Origin: Leucaena leucocephala
Taxonomy: Eukaryota; Streptophyta; Magnoliopsida; Fabales; Fabaceae
Length of the DNA stretch: 64,000 nucleotides
Reading direction: 5' to 3'
NCBI GenBank assembly: GCA_037074615.1
Contig: CM073518.1
Span: 16,382,501 to 16,446,500 of the forward strand
In this document: positions 24,293-36,203 of the stretch, in pieces
Numbering within the stretch: the stretch's first letter is position 1
How the letters are laid out: every line of letters starts with the position of its first letter
Notes under the pieces: generated by a model
Told to the model about the DNA's origin: nothing
Seen by the model: only the letters and a program-made list of their open reading frames with translations
Database searches by the model: none
Position numbers and translations under genes: made by a program

Positions 24293-26162
24293 GAATAGTA
24301 GTTCTCACGGGAATTACCGAATCGGTACAAGATCGGTTACTTTCTAAAGACGAAGGGTAGCAGTTATGCTGGCGAATTTCAGGCAGAAAGGATGTATTAG
24401 AAATATATGAATTTTGTACATGTTATGATGTGTAACAACTTATTAATTAATAGAGTATTGCTTGGCATGTTTGACTGCTATATGATGGATGAATGTGTAA
24501 CATCCTGATTTTTGGTCTAGGAGAACTGGGAAGTAGTCTGATATGGGCAGGCTGCTAAACCCGTAGTCCTAGGGTGGTAATCTGATATGGGCGGATTACT
24601 TACCTGTATTTTGTAGGAATCCGAGGGATGAGTAAGTCCTTCAGGATTTAAAGATGAGTTAAGTCTTTAACCTACAGAATCGGGATAGTTCATCTAGGTT
24701 CAAAATGAGGAATGTGAGGAATATCCTAAGATTTAAGCCTAGAAATTCTGCAGGTAGCTTGATATGGGCTGGCTCCTGTGTAAAATAACCTGATATGGGC
24801 GGGTTGTCGAACCTTTCAATTAACGATGACTCCCGAAGAGTTTAGGGGATGAGTTATTGAAAGAGAATTTCTAGAACTTAAGATAAAGGATAAGAAGGTG
24901 AGTAAAGATGCCAGAAAGAGAATGCAGGGGCATAATCGTAATTATGGGAAAGATTGGGCTGGTAGCCGATGAGTACCATATTTTGCCAGAAAATAGAGAA
25001 AATTATGCTGATCATTTCACTGAACTGTGAAATGTGCATATGAGGTCTCTATGTATATGAAAGAAATAGAAATGTGACCAGGGGTAAAATGGTCATTTTG
25101 GAAAAGTGTGCGCGTGAGTGCTTTTTCAGGCCAAAACAGCCCGATCCGGATAAAATATCTGAAAATACCGGGAGATAGAGAAACGGATTCCGGGTTGAAT
25201 GAGGAGTCACAGAATTTTGATTTGAGGTCCCGATTTTTCTGTAAAAATTCCGGAAGATGGGAATTTACAGTTATAATCGGTAAAGGAAAAGCAGTCCCGA
25301 TAGGGATGATCGGACTGTGGCCAGGGGGCGTATAGTGTTTCTAAGGCCTTTAGTGACACCAGGGAAGGCCCAGGCCCATTAGATCAGTCCAGTGGTAAAA
25401 GGGGCCGGTGTCTGGGAAAAAGGTGCGAAATGACGAAAATGCCCCTATGTTATAGAACAGCTGAAGAATGAGTAAAGGGTATTTTGGTCATTTTCCTAAG
25501 GTTAGACAGTCAAGAAAGGGTATCTGGATAGTTGACCAGGGTTAGAGAGTACTCTGGTAAGATGTGAAAAGACAATAATGCCCCTAGACCTAGTAAAGTA
25601 AAGAAAGAGAGACTAAGGGCATTTTGGTAATTTGCCAAGGGGTGTTTCTTGGGAATCGTGCCATCAGAGTACTTGGGCTGGATCAGAGACCCAAGAGGAT
25701 ATTCCCAGGCCCAAAAACGCAGGCCCAGTGATTCAGGGGGAAAAGTGACATTAAAATAATGATTTAATGACTTTTCAGTAAAGTAAAGTTACTCGGTTGG
25801 CACGATAACCGAGGAGGTGATCAGATAAAGTCCGGGACTTATCTGGATAACATTGGAAGGCGTGAAAGGTCCCTTCCAGATGCCACATGGCGTCATCTTA
25901 TAGGCAGAAGAAAAGTTAAGGACACGTGGCACGATCTCAGCCGCTGATTCCGGTGCAAGACTCCGGAACTATCTGGAAATGCTGAGTCAGCTGATGAGGT
26001 GTCCCGGGATTTAGACATGTGAGAAATGTGCTGCTGAGGTGTCCGCTGAGGTGTCCTGGATGATGCAGTAAAAAGGAATAAAAGAAAATAGGAAATTCCA
26101 GGAAAAACCAGGACCACAAGTTCATAAGGCTTCAAAATTACAAGAATGCCATTGACCAAAAC

Positions 26163-26169
26163 TATAAAT
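26163..26169 (+). promoter_or_regulatory. TATA box of the nested LTR at 24496
   Basis: TATAAATACCCCC, followed by a GA-rich tract at 26210-26260. Confidence 0.7.
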
Positions 26170-26667
26170 ACCCCCTCCCCATTCATTTGCATCACGGTTT
26201 TGAGCCTTTTAGAGAGAGAAAGAAGAGAGAGAAGGAGAAAGACAGAAAGAAAGGAAGTTCTGGTGGAGTTGGAAGCAGTATAGAAGTTCTGGAGTTCTGC
26301 TTTTGAGGTAGCAACTAATCCTAGCTCTTATGTAATGTCTTTGTGATTTGTTGTGCTTTTGTTTGATTGGATTGTTGTCTTATATGTTATGCTTGAAGCT
26401 CTATTCCAATGCTATGATCATATGTTATTGAATATGGAAGCATGCAGCATACTTATCTGTACACAGTCACAAGCAAGCACCGTCACTCTGCATTACATAT
26501 TTTGTTATGATTATTGTTACTGGGATTCTTTTGAATCTCATTCCCAAACATAACATTACAGGGGAGGTTCTGTCAAAATAAAATTTGGAAATCTTAAAAG
26601 ACGCCGGTAGGCTGCCGAAATTTCGACAACGAAGACGGAACAAAGAAAGGAACTAATACGTACTGTG

Positions 26668-26742
26668 TACGTAGTGCTGTCTAAGGAGGCTGGAAGTGAG
26701 TGGACCCAGCAGGTTCATCCAGTTTTTCCTGGGTACTACGTA
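26668..26742 (+). other. Conserved LTR stem-loop (short-arm form)
   Basis: Outer arms are TACGTAGTGC and GTACTACGTA, both one base shorter than in the long-arm copies. The apical loop reads CAGCA instead of TAGCC. Confidence 0.62.
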
Positions 26743-28251
26743 GAATGGTAGTTCTCATAAGGGAATTACCGAATCGGTACAACATCGGTTACTTTCTAAA
26801 GAAGAATTGTAGCAGTTATGCTGCCGGATTTTAGACAGAGAAGGATGTATTAAAATATGAGGGAGTTAGTCATACACTGATATATAACAGTTGATTATTT
26901 AATATTAATTGTTATCTGGCCTGTATGACTGATATGTGTTGGTTGTATGCTTGGGTATGTAAAGACTAAATGCTGAAAATAGGCTCAGTGAACAGTAACT
27001 CGTGAAGACCCATTCATGTTTGATAAATCATTAAAAATAGTAAATGATTGAATTAATGTACAAACTTTTTAGGGTAAAAAGTAGACATACTAATATTTAA
27101 TTTGATATATAGAATGTCTAATTTGTATGTATACACGAAAAGATATAAATTGTTAAAGTTGGGACCAGAATGCTAGATTCAGGAGAAAGTCATTGGATGA
27201 ACAGTAAGATTGAAACGTTGACCCACGTTAAATTTGTCAAGGATTGGTCAACCAATGATTTTTCCCTGAAATATATTTGAGTTATCTTCATGTAGCAATT
27301 TGAACCACTTCATTTCGATTTTTCTAGAATTAGTTATGAATTTTCAAAATCAGGTCACTCATCTGGAATTTGCCACAGTGAATAGTACTCGATATGAATA
27401 AAATTCCATATTAAGTGTTTAGACTTCAATGACCCTGAAAGTGGTTTAAGTGCTACTGAATGGTCCCTAAGATGTATAAAAATAAGGATGTGACAGAATG
27501 CATATGTATGCCAAAGTTGAAATGATAAAATTTACCACTATGAACAGTAACACGTGATGACCTAATGAGGTTTGACCCATGATTAAAAATAGTAAATGGA
27601 TGAATAAATGTATGAAATTTTTATGGTAAATAGTAGACATATTAAGCTTAGATTTGATATATAATATGCCTCATTTGGATGTCTACACATGGAGTTATAA
27701 ATTGCCAAAGTTGGGACCAGAATACTGGATTTGGAGGGAAAACGTGGTATAAACAGTAAAGTTGTAACCTTGACCCACGTTGACTTGGTCAAAGATTGGT
27801 CAATGAGAGATTTTTTCCTAAAAGATAATTTAGTTAGATTCATGTATCAATTGTAACCACTTCATTTCAATTTTTCTATAATTAATTATGATTTTCCGAA
27901 GTCAGGTCACTCATATGGAATTTACACAGTGAACAGTACGTGAGAAGAGAAAAATTCCAGATTGAGAAATTGGACTTCTAAGACCTTAAAAGTGGTTCTA
28001 AATGCTACCAAATGATCCCTAAGATGTACAAAAATAAGGATATTTCACAGGTCGCGACGAGAAGCTGATGAGGTCACGACTGAAAACTCCAGAGACAACA
28101 GGTCATGATGAGAAAATACTGAGGTCACAACCATAATTCGAATACTGAAGGTAACACTTCTCACTCGTTGACTTAAACGCAGTAGGTAGATCCAGACAGG
28201 GAATGGAAAATTTTTAAAATTAATTCTGCTGCATGTCTTCCAATTCCCTTC

Positions 28252-28596
28252 ACCTTGTAGAGGCGAGTTCAGAGTGGTTATTGCAAATTCAAGAGCTAGA
28301 AGAGATTAGATTGGATGCCTACAATAGCTTTGAGAATTATAAATAAAAGATAGAGGCAATCCATGATGACCATATTCTGAGGAAAAGGTTTAAAGAAGGT
28401 GAGCGAGTATTAAGGCACCAAGCTATGTTCAAATTCAAACATCATAAATTCAAAACTAGCTGGGATGAACCTTACGCAGTTGTTAAAGTCCATGAATTTG
28501 GGATGATTGAGTTGAAAAGGGAGGCGATGGGCAAAATCTTCCAGGAAAATATCCACCTCTTAAAACTTTATGAGGAATCCCCTTTTCCTTCTTGAG
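28252..28596 (+). pseudogene. Tat/Ogre-like gypsy integrase, fragment 4 (C-terminal domain)
   Basis: The frame continues from 14219 and shows LQIQELEEIRLDAY, then HILRKRF and FKTSWDEPYAVVKV, the C-terminal integrase region of Tat/Athila-type gypsy elements. It reaches a natural-looking TGA at 28594-28596. One in-frame TAA lies soon after NSFENYK. With the pieces at 7074, 10855 and 14123 it forms one integrase gene spread over 21.5 kb by insertions. Confidence 0.85.
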
Positions 28597-29004
28597 GCCA
28601 GGTTGTCCCTTTCCTATCTCATACCTTTTATAAGTTTTTCCTAATGTGATATATTTGATATGTTGGTTTGAGGATTGGAAAGGGATGATTCAGTAGGATA
28701 GTGTTTATTTTCAGTTTATTTCTATTTATTGTCAGTTTATTTCTGTTTTGCATAACACTCTATTATTGTCCATGTTTCGTGTATTCATTGATGGTTATCT
28801 GAGATGCTTACACACTCACATGCATATTTTAGCTTACCCATCATGTTATCTTTGCTTTACTTGTATTGCGATATATGATTTGAATGTGACTATGTGCTTC
28901 ATTGTGAAATTTGCATTGAGTTTTGTGTTGATTTGCTGTGAAAAATGGTTTTGGGAGAATTAGAAGAAGTTTTGGAGTGCATTAGGAAGTGATATTTTGC
29001 ATTG

Positions 29005-29133
29005 GTCGCGACTACTGTGGTTCTGAGAAGAATGGATCTCTCTGTGAAATATAGTCGCGACATGAGTGCCTTTGGTCGTGACCATACCTCTCTGGGTAGT
29101 TTGGTCACGACAGGAACCTTTCCTGGTCGTGAC
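29005..29133. repeat. GTCGCGAC-type array in the Tat/Ogre-like 3' region
   Basis: Units start at 29005, 29054, 29075, 29104 and 29126 (49, 21, 29, 22 bp), including GTCGTGAC and GTCACGAC variants. One long spacer holds CTCTGG, the reverse of the CCAGAG seen in copia arrays. Confidence 0.75.
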
Positions 29134-29686
29134 CTAACACCGTACTCAACTTTGCGTTTTAATCCTCAGAACTTTTAAGCTCCACTGGCCCACACATACC
29201 CCACAACCTTAACCATTGTGCGCCCCTATTCTATTTTAGCTTTCTATCCTCCACTAAGCGTCTACCTTGCTTTTCTCTGCTTCAGTTTCTACTCTCCATT
29301 TCTCTGTTTGAGGTTGTTTCCAACGCCATTCCCTTTGCTCCTGAAGCACTTTCATTCTCATTCCTCTCGCATCAAGTTCTGCGAGGCCATTTATGTGTCC
29401 TAGCAGCCCTCCATCTCCTTTATAACAGAAGTTTAAACCGTCCCACTCCTTTTACTGCAGAAATTAAAGGTAGTTCTTTGTTCCTTTTAGTTTTCTTATT
29501 TCTTCTATACAGATTCTAGGTTTTAGATAGTTTTGCCTTGAGGAACATTTGGGGAACTTAGATGTGTAGCATTGGGTAGTGATTTTTCATATTCCATATA
29601 TATTTTGGGCTGAGTTTTGGAGGGTCTAGTTGAGTTTGTGGGACATTGCTGATAAGTTTTGATGATTTTAAAAGTTCTATGCTCCG

Positions 29687-29767
29687 ATCGTGACCTTGAA
29701 ACACTTTAGTCGAGACTAACAGCTACAGAGACGCGTGGTCGTGACATATGGGTCTCTTGGTCATGAC
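29687..29767. repeat. Short GTCGCGAC-type array in the Tat/Ogre-like 3' region
   Basis: Degenerate units start at 29687, 29709, 29738 and 29760 (22, 29, 22 bp). The long spacer contains ACAGAG. Confidence 0.65.
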
Positions 29768-29991
29768 TAATATGTCCAACCTCTATTTTGAACTCCTTTT
29801 GCATAAACATTAGCCAATGTTCCATCCAATTTTGCTAGAGGGATTTTCTCTTCCAGGGATAGGGGTTTGTTTAGTATTAATTTGCATTATTTGATATGTG
29901 TGCTCAGATAGCCTGAACAAAGAACCCTGAAGTTAATAAAAGATCCTGACCCAAAGCCCCTACCAAGCTCAACCGAAAGACGACCGAAGCT

Positions 29992-31107
29992 ATGTTTAAC
30001 ACTAGAGGCATTGTCCAAGAAAAAGAATTTCCCACAACTGATGAGTTTGACTTTTATAAGTTGGCTTTAGAGGGTGGATTGAAGGAATTAATGAAAAAGA
30101 GAACTAAAGCCAATGTTACCTTAGTAAGGAAATTCTACATTACTTCAGCCTTAGAGGAATCCTTGGGGATTGAATTTAGAGAAAAAACATTTTTCATTGA
30201 TGATTTTGACATTAAATCTTTTTACAAACTGCCCACTCTTTCTGAATATCGATTTCATTATCTGAAAAACCATTTAGATGAGGTCTCTTGGGATACAGTT
30301 TTGGCCCTTTTAGGAGGAGAAGGAGCAGAATGGACTATAGAGGTCAAAAGAGATATCTGGAGAAGAAGGTCATGAATGATGACGCTAAAGTTTGACTCAA
30401 CTTTATGACCTATAATGTGATGCCTCAGGCTCATATTTCATATATTAATGAGGAGAGAGCCATCCTGCTTTATTTATTAATGACCCAGCAGCCTGTAGAC
30501 CTTACCCACATCATTTCTAACTCTATTTACCATCGTGTCAATTCTCCAACAGCTCTTCTTGTCTTTCCTCATTTAATTACTGACTTGTGTAAGAAGCACG
30601 CAGTCCCTACCCTCAAAACTGAATTTTTCCTTGACCCCTCTACCACCAAATGTTATAGTGCCTCGAAGGCCAATAAGAAGGATGGGGGAGTTGAGGAGTG
30701 TAAAAAGGGGCAAAAGGGTAGTCGAGGGGAATTTGGAGGAGGAGCCAATTCAAGAGGAGGCTACTGAAGGTGACTCTAGTCTGCGTGAGCAGCTCGCAGC
30801 TATATCTGATCAATTGGTTGAAGTTACTTCTCAACTGTAAGAGCAGAGAGCAATCATTATGAACCAGGAATATCGAAGACAGCAGTTCATTGATCCATTG
30901 GTCCTTAAGATTGCTCAGTCGCTTCACATAGCTTTGCCTCCAGGGTTTAAAGGAGCATTTTTCAAGAGCAATATCCGTGCCTCTGTGTTCTTTCTAGAAG
31001 GACCGGGTGAACCCTCAGTGGTAAGAGCTGCAGATGCTGGGGAAGATGCTGGGGCAGCTGCTGGGATGAATAAGGACAACCGCGTCACTGAGGGCACTGC
31101 AGAGTAG
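29992..31107 (+). pseudogene. Extra ORF of a Tat/Ogre-like element, putative plant transposon protein type
   Basis: The frames 29992-30375, 30405-30767 and 30631-31107 belong to one broken protein. NVTLVRKFY, DFDIKSFYKLP, a run with MPQAHISYINEERAILLY and FPHLITDLCKK resemble the plant-specific domain found in many Tat/Ogre/Athila elements (annotated as putative plant transposon protein). Lesions: a frame change near 30320-30340, TGA at about 30390 where Trp is expected, a second frame change near 30640, and TAA at 30838-30840. The tail is polar. It lies between integrase and polypurine tract, sense strand. Function is unknown. Confidence 0.6.
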
Positions 31108-31290
31108 AGGAATGAGTAGCATGAGAGTTGTTGTGTATTTTTCTTTGTTTTATTTAGCTAATTTGTACTTGAAAAACATATTGATATCATTGTTGTACAT
31201 TGCTCTCACTTAATACACATGCCTTGATTCTCATTGCTCCCTTGTTGTGATCTTTTTTATTTTAATTCTTCTGACAGTGAGGACACTGTC

Positions 31291-31311
31291 AAGTTTAAAA
31301 GTGGGGGAGAT
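31291..31311 (+). promoter_or_regulatory. Polypurine tract of the Tat/Ogre-like element
   Basis: The stretch TTTAAAAGTGGGGGAGA precedes TGATCC, which may start the 3' LTR. The 'AGTGGGGGAGA' form is common before 3' LTRs of Tat-type gypsy elements. Confidence 0.65.
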
Positions 31312-31619
31312 GATCCTGTCTCTGTGCTAATTAATGCAACAATTCTTTAATTAATCCAATCTTTCATCACAAAGTTTTTGGTTTTTGATCTTAATGTGTG
31401 ATGAATTGCTGAAAATTGGACCCCCATTTTAAACAATTTTTTTCCTTAGCTATAAAAAAGGTTTTAGTATAAAAGATGGTTTGGGCTTTGATAACTATCA
31501 CTTGGTAGTTTTTATGAAAATTAGTCATAACTCTTTCTCTTGCTATTAGCTTCACAACTTGAGCTACCTCCCAGAGTGCTCTTAGCCAATGTTTTTTTTA
31601 TTCTCTATTCACAGGGAAA
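31312..31619 (+). mobile_element. Start of the Tat/Ogre-like 3' LTR, truncated
   Basis: It starts TGATCC after the polypurine tract. At about 31620 the sequence changes to one that matches 48690-48930 in reverse, so the LTR is cut by the end of element B. No second copy of this LTR is in the window, so the start is inferred only from the tract. Confidence 0.5.
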
Positions 31620-31890
31620 TCTCTTTTCTGCTTCTCAGGCATACTTCTACAAAACTTTGAATATCCGTACTCAGATTTGGACTTCGACTCCGTTTTTGTT
31701 AAGGAAAAACTAAGTTTAGTCTGCCTATAATAGAGGCTATCTGAGGAAAACCATTATAAAATACTTTCTCTGGGTGAGTTTATCAACTGGTGAAGCTTCC
31801 TCACCTTAACTTCGTCTTTGGCATTCGTCTTCCCAAAGAGATATTACATTGTACTCATATCTCATGGCTCATTACTTTCCTCAGGCTAGG

Positions 31891-32033
31891 TCTAACTGCG
31901 ACCTCGGGATCTAACTGCGATCAACCGTTAGCCTCTTCAGAATCTAACTGCGACTCTGAAGCTGTTAGGATCTAACTGCGATCCTAGAGCCATACTAGGA
32001 TCTAACTGCGACCCTCCAGAATCGAACTGTGAT
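31891..32033. repeat. TCTAACTGCGA tandem motif, element B
   Basis: The motif TCTAACTGCGAC/T starts at 31891, 31910, 31943, 31971 and 32001, with a variant near 32022. The same array in reverse (GCAGTTAGA) occurs at about 46955-47095 in element C. It may be a diverged relative of the GTCGCGAC array, sharing TGCGAC/TCGCGAC. Confidence 0.75.
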
Positions 32034-33558
32034 TCTGTTGTACTGTATATCTCCCGAAGATCTTAAACCATCAGACTAGGTTATAAGGTTAACCGCTTCC
32101 ATCTGTTGATAACTCAATAAATATTTGAAAAATTTTTATAGCCTCATATTATTTACCCAGACTTTACTTATTTCCTCTCTTACTCAGGAGGTCCTTCTCA
32201 TCTTTCTTATTTTACTTTTGTTTACCATTGGCTATGGTCTAACCACCTGCCATTGCATTTTGCTGCTATGGCCACATCATAACTTTTCATTTTAATCTGT
32301 GCTCTAACTGCGAGCCATTCAAACTATGCTCTAACTATGAGCAATCTGTACCAGATCTAACTCTTATCTGAAGAGTGATATGTACTTATCTGAATCTAGC
32401 TCTTTCTAAGAGCCACCTGTTTCAGATCCAACTCTTATCTGAAGAGTGATCTAGAAATAATCCCTTTACTGTTATCTGCATACCATTCCGCTCAATAGAA
32501 ATAGCCCTGAGTACTGTATTCATAAGCCTATAGAAATACCTGAGTAACCTCAATCATAATTCATATCTGTATGTCATATCATAACTTATCATCCCATAAA
32601 CCGAGACTATCTATCATCCTCAATAAATTCATATCATCCTCATATCATATGGTATGGGAGCAACATACTTTCTCATAACTTTCTCATCTCATATATGTAC
32701 TCATATACACTCTACCCTGTATGCACTGCCATTCATCATAGCATACTCTAACCTGCATGTCATCATTTGACAACTGCAAGAAAATGCAACTATTATAACT
32801 TATGGCAACATAAGCCATATCATCACCATATTTTGCTCAACCATCCATCACTCATCGTAATAATCTAAGTAAGCCTCAAAACATATTTCTTTTATCATAT
32901 TGCCTATCATATCCTGATCATTTATCCTGAAACATCTGTCTATTTCACTTTGGCTACCACACTACCCTCTTACCAGGGTATAGACTCAACCCTTCATTAC
33001 TCTATCTCATATAGGATATAGGGGAGTCACTTTATCTCCTAACTGTGGCTACCTCTTTACTATCTCTTAACTTCTTCTATCTATCCATCAGTCCTAGTCT
33101 ACTCTTGACCGGACTATGGTTCCTTATTGGTCTTTCTCTTGATCCTTAATCCTCATGGATCTCATTCATCATCTCTCACTATTACCTCTGTTCTCTAGGG
33201 TATTCTTCCCTAGGTCTATTACTTCTCCGTGATGGAATCCCTCTGCTCAGGGAACATTGAACTCTTTATCTATTACCCATCACATCTTTAACATTAGGCT
33301 ATGTACTAGGATCATTTCTAGGCAAATCCTAATCTAACTTTTAGGTCTTCTATTCAGATTTTCTGAATAAAACCCCTGCAACATAGATCTACTCTTAGTT
33401 ATCACATAGAGGATCTTCTTTTACACATTGTCTTAAACTGATCTTTCGTGCCTCAGTACCTTTGTACTGTCTGGCTTACCATATGCTATTCCAATCCTCT
33501 AGCTGATGGACTTCAGCAAGGTTGGTACCTTTATTATCATATGGCCTCTGCTATCTTT

Positions 33559-33691
33559 GTTGCGACCTGAGAACTGCATAGTCGCAACTCACATGCTCTA
33601 CGACCTTTAGTCGAGACTGTCATACACTACTCGTCACGACCTGGCATTTCTGTGTCCTTTAGTCCCGACCTATTTCTCATAACTTCGTGAC
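33559..33691. repeat. Degenerate GTCGCGAC array in element B
   Basis: Variants start at 33559, 33581, 33610, 33633, 33662 and 33684 (22, 29, 23, 29, 22 bp). The spacing rule survives although no unit is perfect. Confidence 0.7.
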
Positions 33692-33935
33692 CTGGACTCC
33701 TTTCAGCCATAATATAAGTTTCAACGCTCAAGGGTTTGACCAACCCTAACTATCTTGTGTATGTTTTCTCTACTTCCTACTTTTAAAACCTGTAATCATA
33801 TTCATCCGCATACATAGGCAACATACTAGGTATAGGGTAGCTCAATAGTGTGCCTACTGGACAATACAATCCAATCACCTACAGGATTTATCCATTCATT
33901 AGCCAGTGGAAACAGAACACAAATAAATTCGTACC

Positions 33936-35164
33936 TTAATTTGGCGCAGGAGACTTTCTTATCTCGTTGCCAGTCAGGGTACATACTTTTCCCTGAGTCG
34001 GGTATCTTTCGCCTGTTGTGTTCTGTGGATACTCCCTGGCATAATATCCAGGCTTCCCACACCTATAGCATAACCCTTGACCTACTGGACAAGGTCTCAT
34101 ACCATGGTCTCGACCACAGTTCCTACATACATTAGGCCTTGGTTGCCTACTAACTTCTCTTGACCCACTACCTGGCCTACTTCCCTGTCTCTTATTAACT
34201 TCTGACCCATATGCTGGCCCATTTCTCTTCTTACTATTCCCTCTTAAGGAACCTGATGACATCAATCTTGATGTAGCAGGCTCACTCTTTTCTGGATATT
34301 GCACATTCTTTTCTGTGATCCTGCATACCTCTACTGCTTCGTTAAACCTCTGTATCTGTCTAGGAAAAACTTTCTCCTTCAATGTAGGATTTAACCCACG
34401 AGTTAACTTCTCAGTGGTCCACCTCTCATCATTCATACAGTTTAGGTAAGTGGAATATCGTGAAAGACAAATGAACCTAGCAAGGTAATCATCAAAGGGT
34501 TCTTGCTCACCTTGTTTTAATATCAAAAATTCTGCTTCACGTTCATCCCTTACTGACTGTGGAAAATATTTCTCGTTGAACTGTTCAAGAAATACTTCCC
34601 ATGTAAGTGGAATATTTCTAGAATGCAGAATCACTTCCGTATTCTTCCACCACCTATCCGCGTCTTTTTCTAGCTTGTAAACTGCCAGCTGGGCCTTTCT
34701 TTCAGTAGGACATTCTAAAATCTTAAAGATTTTCTCTAACTGGCTAACCCAATCCTCAGCTACTTGGGTGTCAAAAGTCCCTTCAAACATGGGTGGATTA
34801 AACTTATGGAATCGTTCCATCCATGTTTGCAGACTTTCCTGGTTATTGTTATTTCCTATAGACCCCTGATGTCTATTTATTCCAGTCTGTTCATGATCTG
34901 GCTGAGGTTCAGGTTCTACATCATTCTCTGGTACTACCACCTTCTCAGATTGCTGTAAGCTAGCAACTGCAGCAGCAACCGCCGTAGCTATAACAGAATC
35001 TCGTTCTTGATCTTGGCGAGTCTGGGTTGCCGTATCTCATCTATTGCATGCTGTTGCTGTTCTAGCCTATCTAGAATAACTTGCATAGGGTCTATCTGAC
35101 TATTAGTATCCTCTTCCCGAGGCTCTACCACTCCGGGTCTAACCGTTCTTCTTGTATTAATCAT
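33936..35164 (-). pseudogene. Gypsy gag of element B
   Basis: The main frame (34940-33936) holds a gag core with ESLQTWMERF, FNPPMFEGTF, AVYKLEKDADRWW, TWEVFLEQFNEKYFP and a basic region. Two zinc-knuckle areas follow. The second reads C-x2-C but has Tyr at both the His and final Cys positions, so it cannot bind zinc normally. The frame can be extended upstream in another phase to an ATG at 35164; a one-base loss near 35026-35030 separates the two. The normal transition into protease is missing after KVCTLTG. Gag forms the retroelement particle. Confidence 0.85.
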
Positions 35165-35370
35165 GACTTCTACTTCTTTTTCTAGAATTGGGAAATCCAG
35201 TCATATATATGCACAATAATATATGTACACATGTAAAATATTTAGGATATTCCATACCATATACCACACATCTTAACTATTCAGGGCATCACTGAGCCAG
35301 AACCTTCTATTCTGTGCCAGAATCTTATGCTCTGAACCAGAGCCCTTTCTGGTCTATGCCAGAACCTTAT

Positions 35371-35382
35371 GCTCTGATACCA
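35371..35382 (-). promoter_or_regulatory. Primer-binding site of element B
   Basis: The reverse complement is TGGTATCAGAGC, the common plant site complementary to the 3' end of initiator methionine tRNA. It lies 3 bases inside the LTR end. A leader with reiterated TTCTGG motifs follows. Confidence 0.85.
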
Positions 35383-36126
35383 AAATAAAACATCCTTACT
35401 TTCGTATATCTTAGGGACCATTTGGTAGCATTTAGAACCACTTTCAAGGTCATTGAAGTCCAATTTTTCAATCTGGAGTTTTACTCTTATCGAGGACTGT
35501 TCACTATGAAAATTCCAGATGAGTGACCTGACCTCCAAAAATCATAACTAATTTTAGAAAAATCAAAATGAAGTGGTTCCAATTGCTACTTAAAGATAAC
35601 CCAATTATATTTCAGGTAAAAATAACACGTTGACCATTCATTGACCGAGTCAACGTCAGTCAACATCACAACTTTACTGTTCATCTAACGTTTTTCTCCT
35701 AAATCCAGTATTATGGTCCCAACTTTGATAATTTATAACTCCATGGTTAGATATCCAAATGAGAATTTTTATATATAAAATTAAAGCTTGGTATGTCTAC
35801 TATCTACCATAAAAAGTTTATACATTTGTTCATTCATTTACTATTTTTAATCATTTATCAAACATAATTAGTTCACCACGTGTTACTATTCATAGTGGTA
35901 AATTTCAGCATTTCTACTTTGCATACATCCATCATATATCAGTCAAACATGCCAAACAATATCTTTATTAAATAATAAGTCATTATACATCAGGGCATGT
36001 ATGAAGTCCTCATATTTCTATTACATCATTTCCTGCCTAAAATCCGGCAGCATAACCGCTACGCTTCATCTTCAGAAAGTAACTGATCTTGTACCGATTC
36101 GATAATTCCAGTGAGAACTACCATTC

Positions 36127-36203
36127 TACGTAAGTACCCAGGAAAGACTGGATGAACCGGCTAGGTCCACTCACTTCCAGCCTCCTTAGACAGTACCTAC
36201 GTA
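36127..36203 (-). other. Conserved LTR stem-loop (long-arm form)
   Basis: Minus-strand arms are TACGTAGGTAC and GTACTTACGTA, fully paired with one G-U. The inner stem is AGGCTGG/CCAGTCT. Confidence 0.62.

Larger units (their letters stand above)
24496..27495 (+). mobile_element. Nested solo gypsy LTR, 3,000 bp, duplication GAATG
   Basis: It starts TGTAACATCCTG and ends GGATGTGACA. GAATG flanks it at 24491-24495 and 27496-27500. It has a TATA box at 26163 and a stem-loop at 26668-26742. It is among the youngest layers of the nest. Confidence 0.92.
22225..28047 (+). mobile_element. Solo gypsy LTR carrying a nested LTR, duplication CAGGT
   Basis: It starts TGTAATATCCC and ends GGATATTTCA. CAGGT flanks it at 22220-22224 and 28048-28052, inside the copia LTR's GTCGCGAC array. 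Without the nested LTR (24496-27495) it is about 2.8 kb. It has a TATA box at 23705 and a stem-loop at 24216-24292. Confidence 0.9.
14220..28251 (+). mobile_element. Copia solo LTR split by nested insertions, duplication CCTTG
   Basis: It starts TGTTAG (one change from TGTTGG) and ends CCCTTCA. CCTTG occurs at 14215-14219 and 28252-28256. The LTR itself is 14220-15658, 22035-22224 and 28048-28251, about 1.83 kb in total, close to the 1,988 bp of the reference copy. The gaps hold two gypsy LTRs. No copia coding sequence is present, so LTR-LTR recombination had removed the interior. Confidence 0.9.
28597..29991 (+). other. Non-coding region between integrase and extra ORF of the Tat/Ogre-like element
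   Basis: No recognisable protein is present. The first part is T-rich. Two short GTCGCGAC-type arrays occur (29005-29133, 29687-29767), and a pyrimidine-rich stretch lies at about 29220-29460. Confidence 0.6.
31620..33850 (-). other. Non-coding tail of element B
   Basis: No frames longer than chance are present. It is homologous and inverted to about 45560-48930 of element C, without C's copia LTR at 47137. It contains two repeat arrays (31891-32033 and 33559-33691). Much of 32300-33400 is CT-rich on the + strand, with recurrent TCATATC/CTCAT motifs. Confidence 0.65.

Noticed and set aside
25108..25335. Open frames repeated in several gypsy LTRs (also near 13232-13507 and 63239-63514 on the other strand)
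   Set aside because: They recur because the LTRs recur. They overlap non-coding LTR sequence and lack protein-family features.
28748..28963. A 71-codon frame between integrase and the extra ORF
   Set aside because: T-rich sequence with hydrophobic, low-complexity translation and no similarity; probably chance.
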